64,000 bases of DNA from Acidobacteriota bacterium (GTDB taxonomy: Bacteria; Acidobacteriota; Terriglobia; Terriglobales; Acidobacteriaceae), in the NCBI GenBank assembly GCA_021816455.1, contig JAKAXU010000006.1, positions 1 through 64,000 on the forward strand. Reading direction: 5' to 3'. The notes under the pieces were generated by a model. The model ran no database searches. It was given only the letters and a program-made list of their open reading frames with translations, and was not told where the DNA came from. The translations under genes and the position numbers were made by a program. Below, one piece after another: positions 44,491 through 52,367 of this stretch (positions within the stretch are counted from its first letter, which is position 1; each line of letters starts with the position of its first letter).

Positions 44491-45483
44491 ATGCCAAACA
44501 TGGAAACTCTTCAGCAACTGCTCGTGGCTGTCGCCGCATGTGAAGACAAAAAAGGGGACGACACACGCATCCTCGCTCTCGATCCCATGGACTCCGGTCT
44601 GGCCGATTATTTCCTCATCGCATCCGGCTCCAACGATCGTCAGGTTCTGGCCATCGCCGATGAGATTGAGCTGCAACTGAAGCGCAAATTCGGGCTCTAT
44701 CCGCGCTCCGTCGAAGGACGTCAAAAATCAGAGTGGATTCTGCTCGATTATGTGGATATAGTTGTTCACGTCTTCCTTTCTGAGAAGCGTGCGTACTATG
44801 ACATTGAGCGTCTCCGGAAAAGCGCTCAGTTGCTCACTGGAGACGAAGTGCAGAGGTTGCTGGAACGGGAACAACGCACGCGAAACGAGAAGAAGACACT
44901 GATTAGCGGTGCCAAATCAAAATCCGTGAAGGGAGAATCATCGATGAGTCCATCGCCCAAGAAACCGGCTGCGAAGAAGGCAGCCGCGAAACCAGCAGCA
45001 AAGAAAGCCGCTCCGAAAAAGGTAGTGAAAAAGACCGCGGCAAAACCGGCTGCCAAGAAAGCCGCTCCAAAGAAAGCTGCGGCGAAACCGGCTGCAAAGA
45101 AGGCTGCGGCAAAACCCGCCGCAAAGAAAGCGGCTCCGAAGAAGGTAGTCAAGAAGGCTGCCGCGAAACCGGCTGCCAAGAAAGCCGCTCCAAAGAAAGC
45201 TGCGGCGAAACCAGTAGCCAAGAAAGTCGCTGCTAAGCCTGCGGCCAAGAAGGCTGCTCCTGCCAAGAAAGCTGCTTCGAAGAAAGTTCCAGCGATCAAA
45301 GCTGCTGCAAAACCCGCCGCAAAGAAAGCTGCCGCGCCGGCCAAGGTCGGTACTACTTCGCAGTACCTCACCCAGCCTCGCTCCGGAGCAGAGATGCCGG
45401 ATCAGTTCCTGACCCGTCCGCGAGAAAGCGCTGAGATGCCCGCAAGCATTGCGGCCAGCACGGAACCGAAACCGGAAAACTAA
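44491..45483 (+). CDS. rsfS: Ribosomal silencing factor RsfS fused to histone-H1-like tail
   Basis: RsfS (YbeB/Iojap) binds ribosomal protein uL14 and blocks joining of the subunits. The first 115 residues are a complete RsfS domain: DPMDSGLADYFLIASGSNDR, SVEGRQKSEWILLDYVDIVV and VFLSEKRAYYDIERL. A charged linker follows. From about residue 152 to 300 the protein is almost only Lys, Ala and Pro (KKAAPKK, AAKPAAKK), like bacterial H1-type DNA-binding proteins and AlgP. The end (TSQYLTQPRSGAEMPDQFLT) is ordinary. The usual length is 100-130 residues, so this 330-residue form is extended. An internal ATG at 44944 has a strong ribosome site. Follows nadD; a long terminator comes next. Confidence 0.93.
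   Translation: MPNMETLQQLLVAVAACEDKKGDDTRILALDPMDSGLADYFLIASGSNDRQVLAIADEIELQLKRKFGLYPRSVEGRQKSEWILLDYVDIVVHVFLSEKRAYYDIERLRKSAQLLTGDEVQRLLEREQRTRNEKKTLISGAKSKSVKGESSMSPSPKKPAAKKAAAKPAAKKAAPKKVVKKTAAKPAAKKAAPKKAAAKPAAKKAAAKPAAKKAAPKKVVKKAAAKPAAKKAAPKKAAAKPVAKKVAAKPAAKKAAPAKKAASKKVPAIKAAAKPAAKKAAAPAKVGTTSQYLTQPRSGAEMPDQFLTRPRESAEMPASIAASTEPKPEN
44944..45483 (+). other. Possible nested start giving a separate H1-like protein
   Basis: Within rsfS, in frame, AAGGGAGAA (44929-44937) precedes ATG 44944. The six-base gap to that nine-base stretch leaves eight bases after its GGGAG core. The site falls exactly at the border between the RsfS part and the lysine/alanine-rich part, and would yield a 179-residue basic protein beginning MSPSPKKPAAKK. 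Inferred from sequence only. Confidence 0.4.
45001..45246 (+). repeat. Two 123-bp direct repeats inside the rsfS tail
   Basis: Units 45001-45123 and 45124-45246 each encode 41 residues starting KKAAPKKVVKK and ending AAKPAA. They differ by only a few codons. Shorter KAAPKK and AAKPAAKK periods extend on both sides, showing growth by local duplication. Confidence 0.8.
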
Positions 45484-45503
45484 CCTCCGATCGTTTCAGG
45501 CAA

Positions 45504-45545
45504 AGCAGAAGGGCGGAACCAGACAACTGGCTCCGCCCTTCTGCT
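45504..45545 (+). terminator. Rho-independent-type terminator after rsfS
   Basis: A 19-base stem pairs AGCAGAAGGGCGGAACCAG (45504-45522) with CTGGCTCCGCCCTTCTGCT (45527-45545). It has one mismatch and a four-base loop. The T tract after it is short (gtttgg). It begins 20 bases after the rsfS stop. Confidence 0.75.
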
Positions 45546-45676
45546 GTTTGGGGCCGGACACGATTGCCGGAGCAACGCATGCGTCCGAGTTTCCGGACCC
45601 TTTCTGCTTTCCGTCCCTGCATTCGTCAGGAGAAAATCTATTTCCATTTCAGGGCCATTACTGGTAACAATGACGC

Positions 45677-47467
45677 ATGCCTTCTCATCTCCTGCACGTG
45701 CCCTCTGGCGTCTCTCTTGCCGTGGCGATCGTCCTTGCCCTTGCGTCTCAGCCCTGTCGAGCAGCCTTGCATCCGTCGGCGTCCGGTACCGTTCCTCCCA
45801 CGCTCGACAGTGAACTCTTCGAGGTCACCGTCCCGCAACTGGAAAGCCTCTACACCGCGCATTCAGTCACCGTCACGCAGGTTGTCCAATGGCACCTGGC
45901 GCGGATCGACCGCTACAACCCCATCTATCGCGCCGTGCAGACTGTCGAGCGCAAAGAGGCGCTGGCCCGCGCAGCCGCGCTCGACGCCGAGCTTGCCTCC
46001 GGCCATCTGCCGTCGTGGCCTGCGCGCGGTCTGCTGTGGGGTGTGCCCATCGTCACCAAGGCCAACACCAGCATCGCCGGTCAGGTGACCACCGATGGCT
46101 GGCGTGGGTACATGCTGCCCGGCCATGAACTCACCGCTCCGCGAGACGCCACGATTGCAGCGCGCCTTCGCGCAGCCGGAGCCATCTTTCTCGGCATCAC
46201 CAACATGCCGGATTTTGCCGCCAGCGACACCAACCGTAGCACGGCCTACGGCCGCACCGGCAATGCCTACGATGTGCGTTTCAGCCCGGGCGGCTCCTCC
46301 GGCGGAACGGTCACTGCGGTCACCAGTGACTACGCCGTGCTCGGCAACGGCACCGACACCGGCAACTCGATTCGCATGCCTTCGGCCACCAGCTCCGTCG
46401 TCGGAGTTTTCCCCACACGCGGCCTGGTCAGCATTGCCGGCATCGCGCCACTGGACTGGCTGTTGGACAACACCGGACCGATCGCCCGCACCGTTACCGA
46501 CGCCGCCATCGCGCTCACGGTGATGACTGGCGCCGATCCCACGCCGCAACCCGATCCGCTCGATCCGCGGACAGCCGAGGCGCCGAAACGCGCCCAGCCC
46601 GGACCGTACACGCAATACCTGAAGTCCGGTGCGCTGCACGGCAAGCGATTCGGAGTGCCCGCATTCATTCTGCAAGGCTCCGGCATTCCCTTTCAGGGCA
46701 TCCCGTCCGTTGTTCCGGACGATGTTGCAGCCTCCGAAGAGAAGGATGCGGAGCTGCCGCTGCGCGCCTCCACCCGCAAGGCATTCCTTGCCGCGCTTGA
46801 CGGCCTCCGTGCCGCCGGAGCCACCATCGTCTTCGATGACGCCATACTGCCGCCGTCGTTTGCACGCATTGTCAGCCGCGCTGGAACCATGCCGTACGTC
46901 GAAGAAGGAACCAATCAGTTTCTGAAAGAATTTGGCCCGGCAGAGTACCATTCTGCTGCGGAATACCAGAATGCAACCGGCCACGCGCTGCCAGACACCA
47001 TCGTGAACCCGACGCGACTGCGCAAGGACGAGCCATTGCAGCAACAGCGTCTCATCGAGAGCGATCCTGCTGCACAGGCCAACTATTTTCGTCCACGCCA
47101 GCAGGCACTCGATGAGTACAACGCCACGCTCGACCGCCTCCACCTCGACGGCTACGTTTATCCCGCAACCCAAATGCCGCCGCCCGACGAGACCATGCCC
47201 CAGAACGGCGCAAAGACAGGCGGTGTTTCCGGCACCATCAGTGAAGGTCCGCACAGCGACACCAGCTGGGTCAACATTCTGGGCGTTCCTGCCATCGTTG
47301 TACCTGGCGGTTTCTATCCTTCCGGATTGCCCTTCGGTCTGGAAATTTCCACCCGCCGCTGGCACGACGGCGATTTGCTTGGCTGGGCCTTCGCCTACGA
47401 GCAGATCACGCACCATCGCCGCCCGCCGGTGCTGGTCGAGCAGGGATTGCTGCCCAACGCGCGTTGA
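45677..47467 (+). CDS. Exported amidase-signature-family hydrolase
   Basis: 596 residues with a signal peptide (GVSLAVAIVLALASQPCRA). The amidase signature triad is present with canonical spacing: K128 in VPIVTKAN, cis-Ser S207 in SPGGSSGG and nucleophile S231 in GTDTGNSIRMPS. In the last motif Asn replaces the usual second Gly next to the nucleophile. The rest follows the GatA/peptide-amidase fold, with VGVFPTRGLVSIAG and a C-terminal VNILGVPAIVVPGGF. The product should cleave amide bonds of a periplasmic substrate; peptide amidases of this type are frequent in acidobacteria. Monocistronic by appearance; convergent with hslR. Confidence 0.92.
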   Translation: MPSHLLHVPSGVSLAVAIVLALASQPCRAALHPSASGTVPPTLDSELFEVTVPQLESLYTAHSVTVTQVVQWHLARIDRYNPIYRAVQTVERKEALARAAALDAELASGHLPSWPARGLLWGVPIVTKANTSIAGQVTTDGWRGYMLPGHELTAPRDATIAARLRAAGAIFLGITNMPDFAASDTNRSTAYGRTGNAYDVRFSPGGSSGGTVTAVTSDYAVLGNGTDTGNSIRMPSATSSVVGVFPTRGLVSIAGIAPLDWLLDNTGPIARTVTDAAIALTVMTGADPTPQPDPLDPRTAEAPKRAQPGPYTQYLKSGALHGKRFGVPAFILQGSGIPFQGIPSVVPDDVAASEEKDAELPLRASTRKAFLAALDGLRAAGATIVFDDAILPPSFARIVSRAGTMPYVEEGTNQFLKEFGPAEYHSAAEYQNATGHALPDTIVNPTRLRKDEPLQQQRLIESDPAAQANYFRPRQQALDEYNATLDRLHLDGYVYPATQMPPPDETMPQNGAKTGGVSGTISEGPHSDTSWVNILGVPAIVVPGGFYPSGLPFGLEISTRRWHDGDLLGWAFAYEQITHHRRPPVLVEQGLLPNAR

Positions 47468-47492
47468 CTCCGGTTTCGTCGCCGATGGTCGC

Positions 47493-47870
47493 TCATCGCG
47501 AACGAAGCCGGGTCAGGTCGCGCCGATCTTTTTTCGTGGGGCGTCCACGCTCGACGATGACAATCTGCGGCTCCAGCCGCCTTTGTTCGGCCACCAGTGC
47601 GCGACGCTCGCGGCTGGCTTCGGTTTCGCGATAGAGCGCCTGCGCCACAGAAGCCGGTCCACGCATCTCGCTCAGCCCCACAACGTCTACCTCGAAGTCG
47701 CCACCCTCGGTGCGCACACGCAGCCGGTCGCCAACTTTCACCTCTCGCGCCGGTTTCACCTCCTGTCCGGCCATCTCCACCCGGCCCAGTTCACAGTTTT
47801 TCACGGCCAACTCACGTGTCTTGTAAAACCGCGCCGCCCATAACCATTTGTCGATTCTCACCCGCTCCAT
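47493..47870 (-). CDS. hslR: S4-domain RNA-binding protein, Hsp15 type
   Basis: 125 residues. MERVRIDKWLWAARFYKTRELA is the typical start of Hsp15-family proteins. The S4 fold occupies about 1-60 (NCELGRVEMAGQEVKPAREV). The C-terminus is a basic tail (RRLEPQIVIVERGRPTKKDRR) as in E. coli HslR. Hsp15 binds stalled 50S subunits that carry nascent peptidyl-tRNA and helps recycle them. The single-domain size and short basic extension match. It is divergent from the tRNA-Ser gene by about 110 bases. No heat-shock promoter motif was recognised. Confidence 0.92.
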   Translation of the reverse strand: MERVRIDKWLWAARFYKTRELAVKNCELGRVEMAGQEVKPAREVKVGDRLRVRTEGGDFEVDVVGLSEMRGPASVAQALYRETEASRERRALVAEQRRLEPQIVIVERGRPTKKDRRDLTRLRSR

Positions 47871-47982
47871 CCTTGCTCCTGGCCGCCTCCTTGACTGAGC
47901 TTACCCTGCTACCGCTTCCTGCTGCCCACTCTCGCACATACAGACTCTCACCCACGCTCGCGATACAATCAGAGGCAGACGC

Positions 47983-48072
47983 GGAGAGGTGGCCGAGCGG
48001 TTGATGGCAGCGGTCTTGAAAACCGCCGAACCCGAAAGGGTTTCGTGAGTTCGAATCTCACCCTCTCCGCCA
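47983..48072 (+). tRNA. tRNA-Ser (anticodon UGA)
   Basis: The acceptor stem GGAGAGG (47983-47989) pairs with CCTCTCC (48062-48068), followed by discriminator G and encoded CCA. The anticodon loop is CTTGAAA, giving TGA. A long variable arm (CGAACCCGAAAGGGTTTCG) identifies a class II serine tRNA, and the T-loop GTTCGAATC is standard. Confidence 0.97.
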
Positions 48073-48500
48073 TTAACTTATTTATAGTGAATAATTTAGT
48101 CTAATCATCCGAGCGATGGCGGCTTTTCCCGCAAATACGCGGATTCCGTCCCGCTAGTCAGAGCAATTGGGGACACTTTCCGGCTTGCCCAATCGCCTTG
48201 AAATTCTGCTTTTTCTACCCTCGTGCAATCGGACATTGCTGCTTGAGGATAAAGCAGACTTCTCCTGCGATGATTCTGTAATTGCTGCGTATGACGAGGT
48301 ATACGCACAGGAGTGGAAAATAGCTCCAACCTGCAGCAAGCTATTGCGCGCACAGATGCTGGATTTGACATGACACAAAATTCTGGTATCTTCGCTGTTG
48401 AGAGAGGGTAAGTTAAGCCTCCGCTGATCGATGCTCATCCTGCTGACTCCGCCCGGTTCTTCCCAACGAGAGAAATCAAGTTTCCGAGGAGAAGCACACA
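48073..48500. other. 428-base gap after tRNA-Ser, no gene recognised
   Basis: Between tRNA-Ser and the DUF4382 gene there is no frame with recognisable similarity. The first 40 bases are AT-rich. The rest is of average composition, with scattered short frames. The 3' end of a tRNA is a common integration site, but no integrase fragment or repeat of the tRNA 3' end was seen. The last 20 bases hold the ribosome site of the lipoprotein gene (GAGGAGAAG). Confidence 0.5.
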
Positions 48501-49946
48501 ATGATCCCCCCCAAAACAACCCATTCCATCCTTCTGCCGTCAGCTTTCTTCGCTTGCGGCCTGCTCGTTCTTGCGCTCTGCATCTCCGCCTGCGGCGGAA
48601 GCTCCGGCGCGTCCGTACAATCTTCCAGCATGGGAACGGCCAACGTCTCGCTCAGCGACCCGGCTACCTGCCAGGCGCCCGACGGTCAGTTCTCCCACGT
48701 TTATGTCACCATCACAGACGTTCGAGCCAACACCAGCGCCACAGCTACCAGCACCGATAGCGGCTGGGTCGATCTGGCCCCAAACCTCGCCAGCGCACCC
48801 AAACAGATTGACCTTCTCGGCCAGGCGAATAACCAATGCTTCCTGGCTACGCTCGGTGATAATGTTCAGCTTCAGGCTGGCTCTTACCAGCAGATTCGCC
48901 TCATCCTTGCCGACAACAGTATCAGCCTCAGCAACAACGCCTGCGGCAGTGCCGCCAACTGCGTCGTACTCACCTCGGATGGCAGCGTACACGCGCTGCA
49001 ACTCTCCAGTGAAGCGCAGACCGGCATCAAGATTCCCTCCGGTCAGATATCCTCCGGTGCATTCACCATCGGTGCGGGCCAGACCGAAGACCTCGACATC
49101 GACTTCAACACCTGCGCCTCCATCGTCGAGCAAGGCAACGGCCAGTTCCGTCTGAAGCCCGTCCTCCATGCTGGAGAAGTCTCCACCACCTCCACCTCGA
49201 TCAACGGCAAGGTCTATGACGCAGCTACGGGAAATCCCGTAAATGGCATAGCCACAGTTTCCCTCGAACAGAAGGATTCTGCCGGTATTGATCGCGTCTA
49301 CATGTCCACCATGACCGCCTCCGATGGCTCCTTCGTCTTCTGCCCGCTACCGGCCGGCACCTATGACGTCGTAGTCGTCGCCACGCGCGCGGATGGAACC
49401 ATCTATTCTCCATCCATCATCACCGGTGTTGCCAGCGGCAGCACTACGGGCACCGTCCTTCTCCACGCTCCTTCTGCGGCAGCGCCGACCAGCACGGCAA
49501 CAGTTAACGGGCTGATCACCTCGCAGACCAGCGCCATGGCCGGCACCATCGCGGACATCCAGCTCAGCACTCTGGCGTCCGTCAGCTCCACAATCTACAC
49601 CATCCCACTTCCACCCACCTCCACGCAGCAGGCTGCAACGCTTTCGCTGGAAACCGCTGCTTCCTCCGGAACCACCGTCTGTCCAACAGGCACGGATTGC
49701 TCGGCTTACGCGCTCCAGTTGGCCTCCGGTGGCGCTTACATCGGCGCATGGTCAGCAAGCGGAGCAACGTTGGCACAAAGTTCCCCGCTTGCTTCTTACG
49801 TCCTGGACGCGCAGGCCTTCGTCCAGTCCTCCGGTGGAACTCCGGATTGCTCACCCAGCGAGTTGAAGTCCACGGCCTATGCACTGACTGGCTCCGGGCC
49901 TTACGCCGTAGCAGCCAGCAATCTCGCCTTCACCTCGTGTCAATAG
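48501..49946 (+). CDS. DUF4382 lipoprotein with carboxypeptidase-regulatory domain
   Basis: 481 residues. The N-terminal signal ends in a lipobox, ALCISAC (C31), so the protein is lipid-anchored. A DUF4382 domain (about 43-235) opens with GTANVSLSDPATCQAPDGQF and SHVYVTITDVRANTS, and includes LQAGSYQQIRLIL. After a SINGKVYDAATGNPVNGIAT strand comes a carboxypeptidase-regulatory-like (prealbumin-type) domain (about 240-325), then a Ser/Thr/Ala-rich region with paired cysteines (TVCPTGTDCSAY). DUF4382 proteins are common surface lipoproteins in acidobacteria and Bacteroidota with no known activity. AGGAG nine bases before ATG 48501. A strong terminator follows. Confidence 0.88.
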   Translation: MIPPKTTHSILLPSAFFACGLLVLALCISACGGSSGASVQSSSMGTANVSLSDPATCQAPDGQFSHVYVTITDVRANTSATATSTDSGWVDLAPNLASAPKQIDLLGQANNQCFLATLGDNVQLQAGSYQQIRLILADNSISLSNNACGSAANCVVLTSDGSVHALQLSSEAQTGIKIPSGQISSGAFTIGAGQTEDLDIDFNTCASIVEQGNGQFRLKPVLHAGEVSTTSTSINGKVYDAATGNPVNGIATVSLEQKDSAGIDRVYMSTMTASDGSFVFCPLPAGTYDVVVVATRADGTIYSPSIITGVASGSTTGTVLLHAPSAAAPTSTATVNGLITSQTSAMAGTIADIQLSTLASVSSTIYTIPLPPTSTQQAATLSLETAASSGTTVCPTGTDCSAYALQLASGGAYIGAWSASGATLAQSSPLASYVLDAQAFVQSSGGTPDCSPSELKSTAYALTGSGPYAVAASNLAFTSCQ

Positions 49947-49985
49947 AGCACGGCGCACCCACAACGGACGCGTAAACACAAACCG

Positions 49986-50024
49986 AAGCCCAGACCGGAA
50001 AATCGGTCTGGGCCTTCTTGTTTT
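49986..50024 (+). terminator. Rho-independent terminator after DUF4382 gene
   Basis: GCCCAGACCG (49988-49997) pairs perfectly with CGGTCTGGGC (50004-50013) over a short loop, followed by CTTCTTGTTTT. It starts 40 bases after the stop codon and lies between this gene and the convergent pseudouridine synthase gene. Confidence 0.85.
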
Positions 50025-50074
50025 ACCCGGTGGCCTATGCGATCGACTGCAAATTCGGCGTATTACGCATCTCT

Positions 50075-50188
50075 AGAGCGCTTTCGCTCATTGTCTATAC
50101 AGACGGACAAGGGTGAGTGTGGCTTTTCATTAAGGAAAAGCCACGCCGAGAGCGCCTTCACTGGAAGCAGTGTGAGCGAAAACGCTCT
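50075..50188. repeat. 114-bp nested palindromic repeat, copy 2
   Basis: Second copy of the element at 122-234. The arms are AGAGCGCTTTCGCTCA (50075-50090) and TGAGCGAAAACGCTCT (50173-50188), one mismatch, and the inner GTGGCTTTTC/GAAAAGCCAC hairpin is unchanged. Its right end supplies two bases of the TAG stop codon of the pseudouridine synthase gene. It fills the gap between two convergent genes. Confidence 0.8.
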
Positions 50189-52367
50189 ATTCGCTCTTCC
50201 TGTCGCTCTTCTTGCTCTTCGGCTTGTCTATGTGCTTGCTTGCCCACTTCGGCTTACCTTTGCTTTTGCCCTCGAACGAATCTCGCCAGCGCTTCTTCTC
50301 GCGCGGCTTGCCGTCTGGTCCCACACGCTGCTTTGGCACGCTGTTTCGTCCGCCCGGCTGCGGCTTTTCCTCTTCCGGTCGCCATCGCCCGGTACTCCGC
50401 TGCGGACGAGTCCCAGACTTGGCAAACCCGGGTCTGGAAAAACCCGGCTTCGGATAACGCTGCCCGGCCGAATCCGGTCCAGCAGAATCCGGAGTGGCGA
50501 ATCCCTGCCTGGCAAAACTTTTCTTTGTCCCCGGGCGCCCGGTCACACGACCGGTGCCGGCTGGTCGCGCAAATCCTCCGCTGCGACTTGAACCCTCAGT
50601 TCGCTCACCTCGACCATCCTGTCCAGGTCGCTCGAACCGCTCACCTCTGGCAGAACGACCACTTGGCGCAGGGCGACCACCCTCCGTTCCGCGTCCCGGT
50701 CTGGCTGCCAATTCTGGTCGGGAGTTTCGTCCGACCGGCCGCCTTTCCGGCCTTGCACCCGGTCGTTCGGTCCAGGTGGCGCGGTCGCGCCGCTCGCTTC
50801 GGCCATCCCCATCCGGCGTCCGGCGTTCGCTCCACCTCGGCCGTTCCTGTCGAGGCGCAGCTTCCCGAGAAGCGGTCGGCCCGCTGCGCCGTTCGGCACC
50901 CCGACCAACATTCATCGGTCCGCCTGCGCGATCCTTCCACGCCGACCGACTCCCTTGCATGGGGCGCTCTGCTCCGCGTTGCCCAGTTCCCAGCCCAGCT
51001 CCCAACCCTGGTCGCTGTGCAGGCCTTTGTCCGGGGCGTTGTCCGGGTCGCTCGGCCGCTCGCGTTGCAAATCTCCGTCCATCGTTCGTGCCCGATGCGT
51101 GCCGCACGCTGCGCCCAGCTTCTTTCGGCAGCGCCACCGGTTCGCGTCGTCGCTTTGGCTTCCATTTTCCCTCCGCCGCCAGACGCAGCAGCCGAAGCTC
51201 GTCCTCGGCCAACTCCCTCACCTTGCCCGGCTCCACGTCCAACTCCAGCGGACCATATCCTATGCGCCGAATCTTCTCCACATGATGCCCGATCTCTTCG
51301 AACATCTTCCGAAGCTCGCGATTCCGACCCTCGATCAGCACCACCTCGAACCACGGATTCTCGCCCTGCCGCACCTTGCGAATCTCTGCTGGTGCCGTCC
51401 GTACGCGCCCCTCGCCGCTGCCTGGCCGCCCTCGCTCAATCACCACGCCAGTGCGCAGCGACTCCAGCATCGCCTCATCCGGCTCACCGGCCACCTTCAC
51501 CAGATACCGCTTCTCCACCCCACTAGCCGCACGCGTCAAGCCGTTGGCCAGCGGACCATCGTTGGTGACCAGCAATAGACCTTCGCTCAGATAATCCAGT
51601 CGCCCCACCGGATACACCCGCTCCCGCACACCCGGGAAAAACTCCATCACCGTCGGCCGACCCTCCGGGTCGCTCACCGTCGTCACATACCCCTTGGGCT
51701 TGTTCAGCAGGAAATAGCGCATCCGTTCTGCCGCTTGCACCAGCTTTCCGTCCACGCGCACATGGTCGCGGCCCAGCAGCGCACGCGTGCCCGGCTCGGT
51801 CACCACTTGTCCATTCACCTGAACGCGCCCTTCGGCAATCAGCTCCTCGGCCCTGCGCCGCGAAGCCACTCCGGCACGCGCGAGCAGCTTCTGCAGCCGC
51901 TCACCCACCTGCTCGTCCCGTTCGTCGCTTTTGCCGCGAGCCTCCGGCCGAACTTCATTCTTGCCCTTGCCTGCAACATCCTCGTTCGGAATTGCCTCTG
52001 CAACTTCGGCCTTGCGCGCGTCCGCAGCTTCTGACTGGCTATCCTCCGGCACGTGAGGTCTCTGGCTTGCCTTTCGGCTTTTGCCGCGGCTTTCGGGCTT
52101 GCTGTTTACAGCCTCAGCTCCAGCCTCAGCAACCCTCGTCTTGCTCGCGCGCATACCCTGCGCCTTGGACTTACGGACCACGCTGGGTCGCGCCGCCTTT
52201 CGTTCCGGCTCCGCGTTCACCTCTTCGACCACCAGACCTGTAAACGGCGCCACATCGGACTCAGCCGCGCCTTGCCGTGCTTCCAACTCCTGCCTACTTT
52301 TCCTCGGTACCATCCTGCTTCTCTCTTTTCCGACCGTCTCTCGACCGTCCGTTACGCGCGCCGTCAC
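50187..52367 (-). CDS. RluB/RsuA-family pseudouridine synthase with long disordered tails
   Basis: 726 residues, about three times the usual 240-300. The N-terminal 150 residues are charged and disordered. The S4 domain (about 156-210: RLQKLLARAGVASRRRAEEL) and catalytic domain follow, with YPVGRLDYLSEGLLLVTNDG carrying the catalytic Asp (D258) and EGRNRELRKMF near the C-side. Residues 400-726 are a low-complexity Arg/Gly/Pro/Ser tail (RPGQRPGQ, RPGRG, ERPGQ). The core isomerises a uridine in 23S rRNA; the tail may bind RNA. GTG 52365-52367 overlaps the scpB stop (GTGA); ATG 52311-52313 is an alternative start. The stop overlaps the 114-bp repeat. Confidence 0.9.
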   Translation of the reverse strand: MTARVTDGRETVGKERSRMVPRKSRQELEARQGAAESDVAPFTGLVVEEVNAEPERKAARPSVVRKSKAQGMRASKTRVAEAGAEAVNSKPESRGKSRKASQRPHVPEDSQSEAADARKAEVAEAIPNEDVAGKGKNEVRPEARGKSDERDEQVGERLQKLLARAGVASRRRAEELIAEGRVQVNGQVVTEPGTRALLGRDHVRVDGKLVQAAERMRYFLLNKPKGYVTTVSDPEGRPTVMEFFPGVRERVYPVGRLDYLSEGLLLVTNDGPLANGLTRAASGVEKRYLVKVAGEPDEAMLESLRTGVVIERGRPGSGEGRVRTAPAEIRKVRQGENPWFEVVLIEGRNRELRKMFEEIGHHVEKIRRIGYGPLELDVEPGKVRELAEDELRLLRLAAEGKWKPKRRREPVALPKEAGRSVRHASGTNDGRRFATRAAERPGQRPGQRPAQRPGLGAGLGTGQRGAERPMQGSRSAWKDRAGGPMNVGRGAERRSGPTASREAAPRQERPRWSERRTPDGDGRSERRDRATWTERPGARPERRPVGRNSRPELAARPGRGTEGGRPAPSGRSARGERFERPGQDGRGERTEGSSRSGGFARPAGTGRVTGRPGTKKSFARQGFATPDSAGPDSAGQRYPKPGFSRPGFAKSGTRPQRSTGRWRPEEEKPQPGGRNSVPKQRVGPDGKPREKKRWRDSFEGKSKGKPKWASKHIDKPKSKKSDRKSE

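Noticed and set aside
45001-45330. Periodic repeats that could look like a CRISPR array
   Set aside because: Units are contiguous without spacers, in frame, and encode the Lys/Ala/Pro tail of RsfS.
44826-45371. 181-codon minus-strand frame of Ala/Phe/Leu composition resembling a membrane protein
   Set aside because: It is the antisense reading of the Lys/Ala repeats; hydrophobicity is an artefact of AAG/GCN codons read backwards.
45863-47416. 517-codon minus-strand frame opposite the amidase gene
   Set aside because: No domain, and the amidase triad with correct spacing identifies the plus strand as coding.
48073-48500. Prophage or island remnant at tRNA-Ser
   Set aside because: No integrase fragment and no second copy of the tRNA 3' end were found within the window; kept only as a low-interest note.
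50117-51526. 469-codon plus-strand frame opposite the pseudouridine synthase tail
   Set aside because: It starts inside the palindromic repeat and is Pro/Arg/Ser-rich, the mirror of the RG-rich tail. The minus-strand frame holds a real S4 and catalytic domain in phase.
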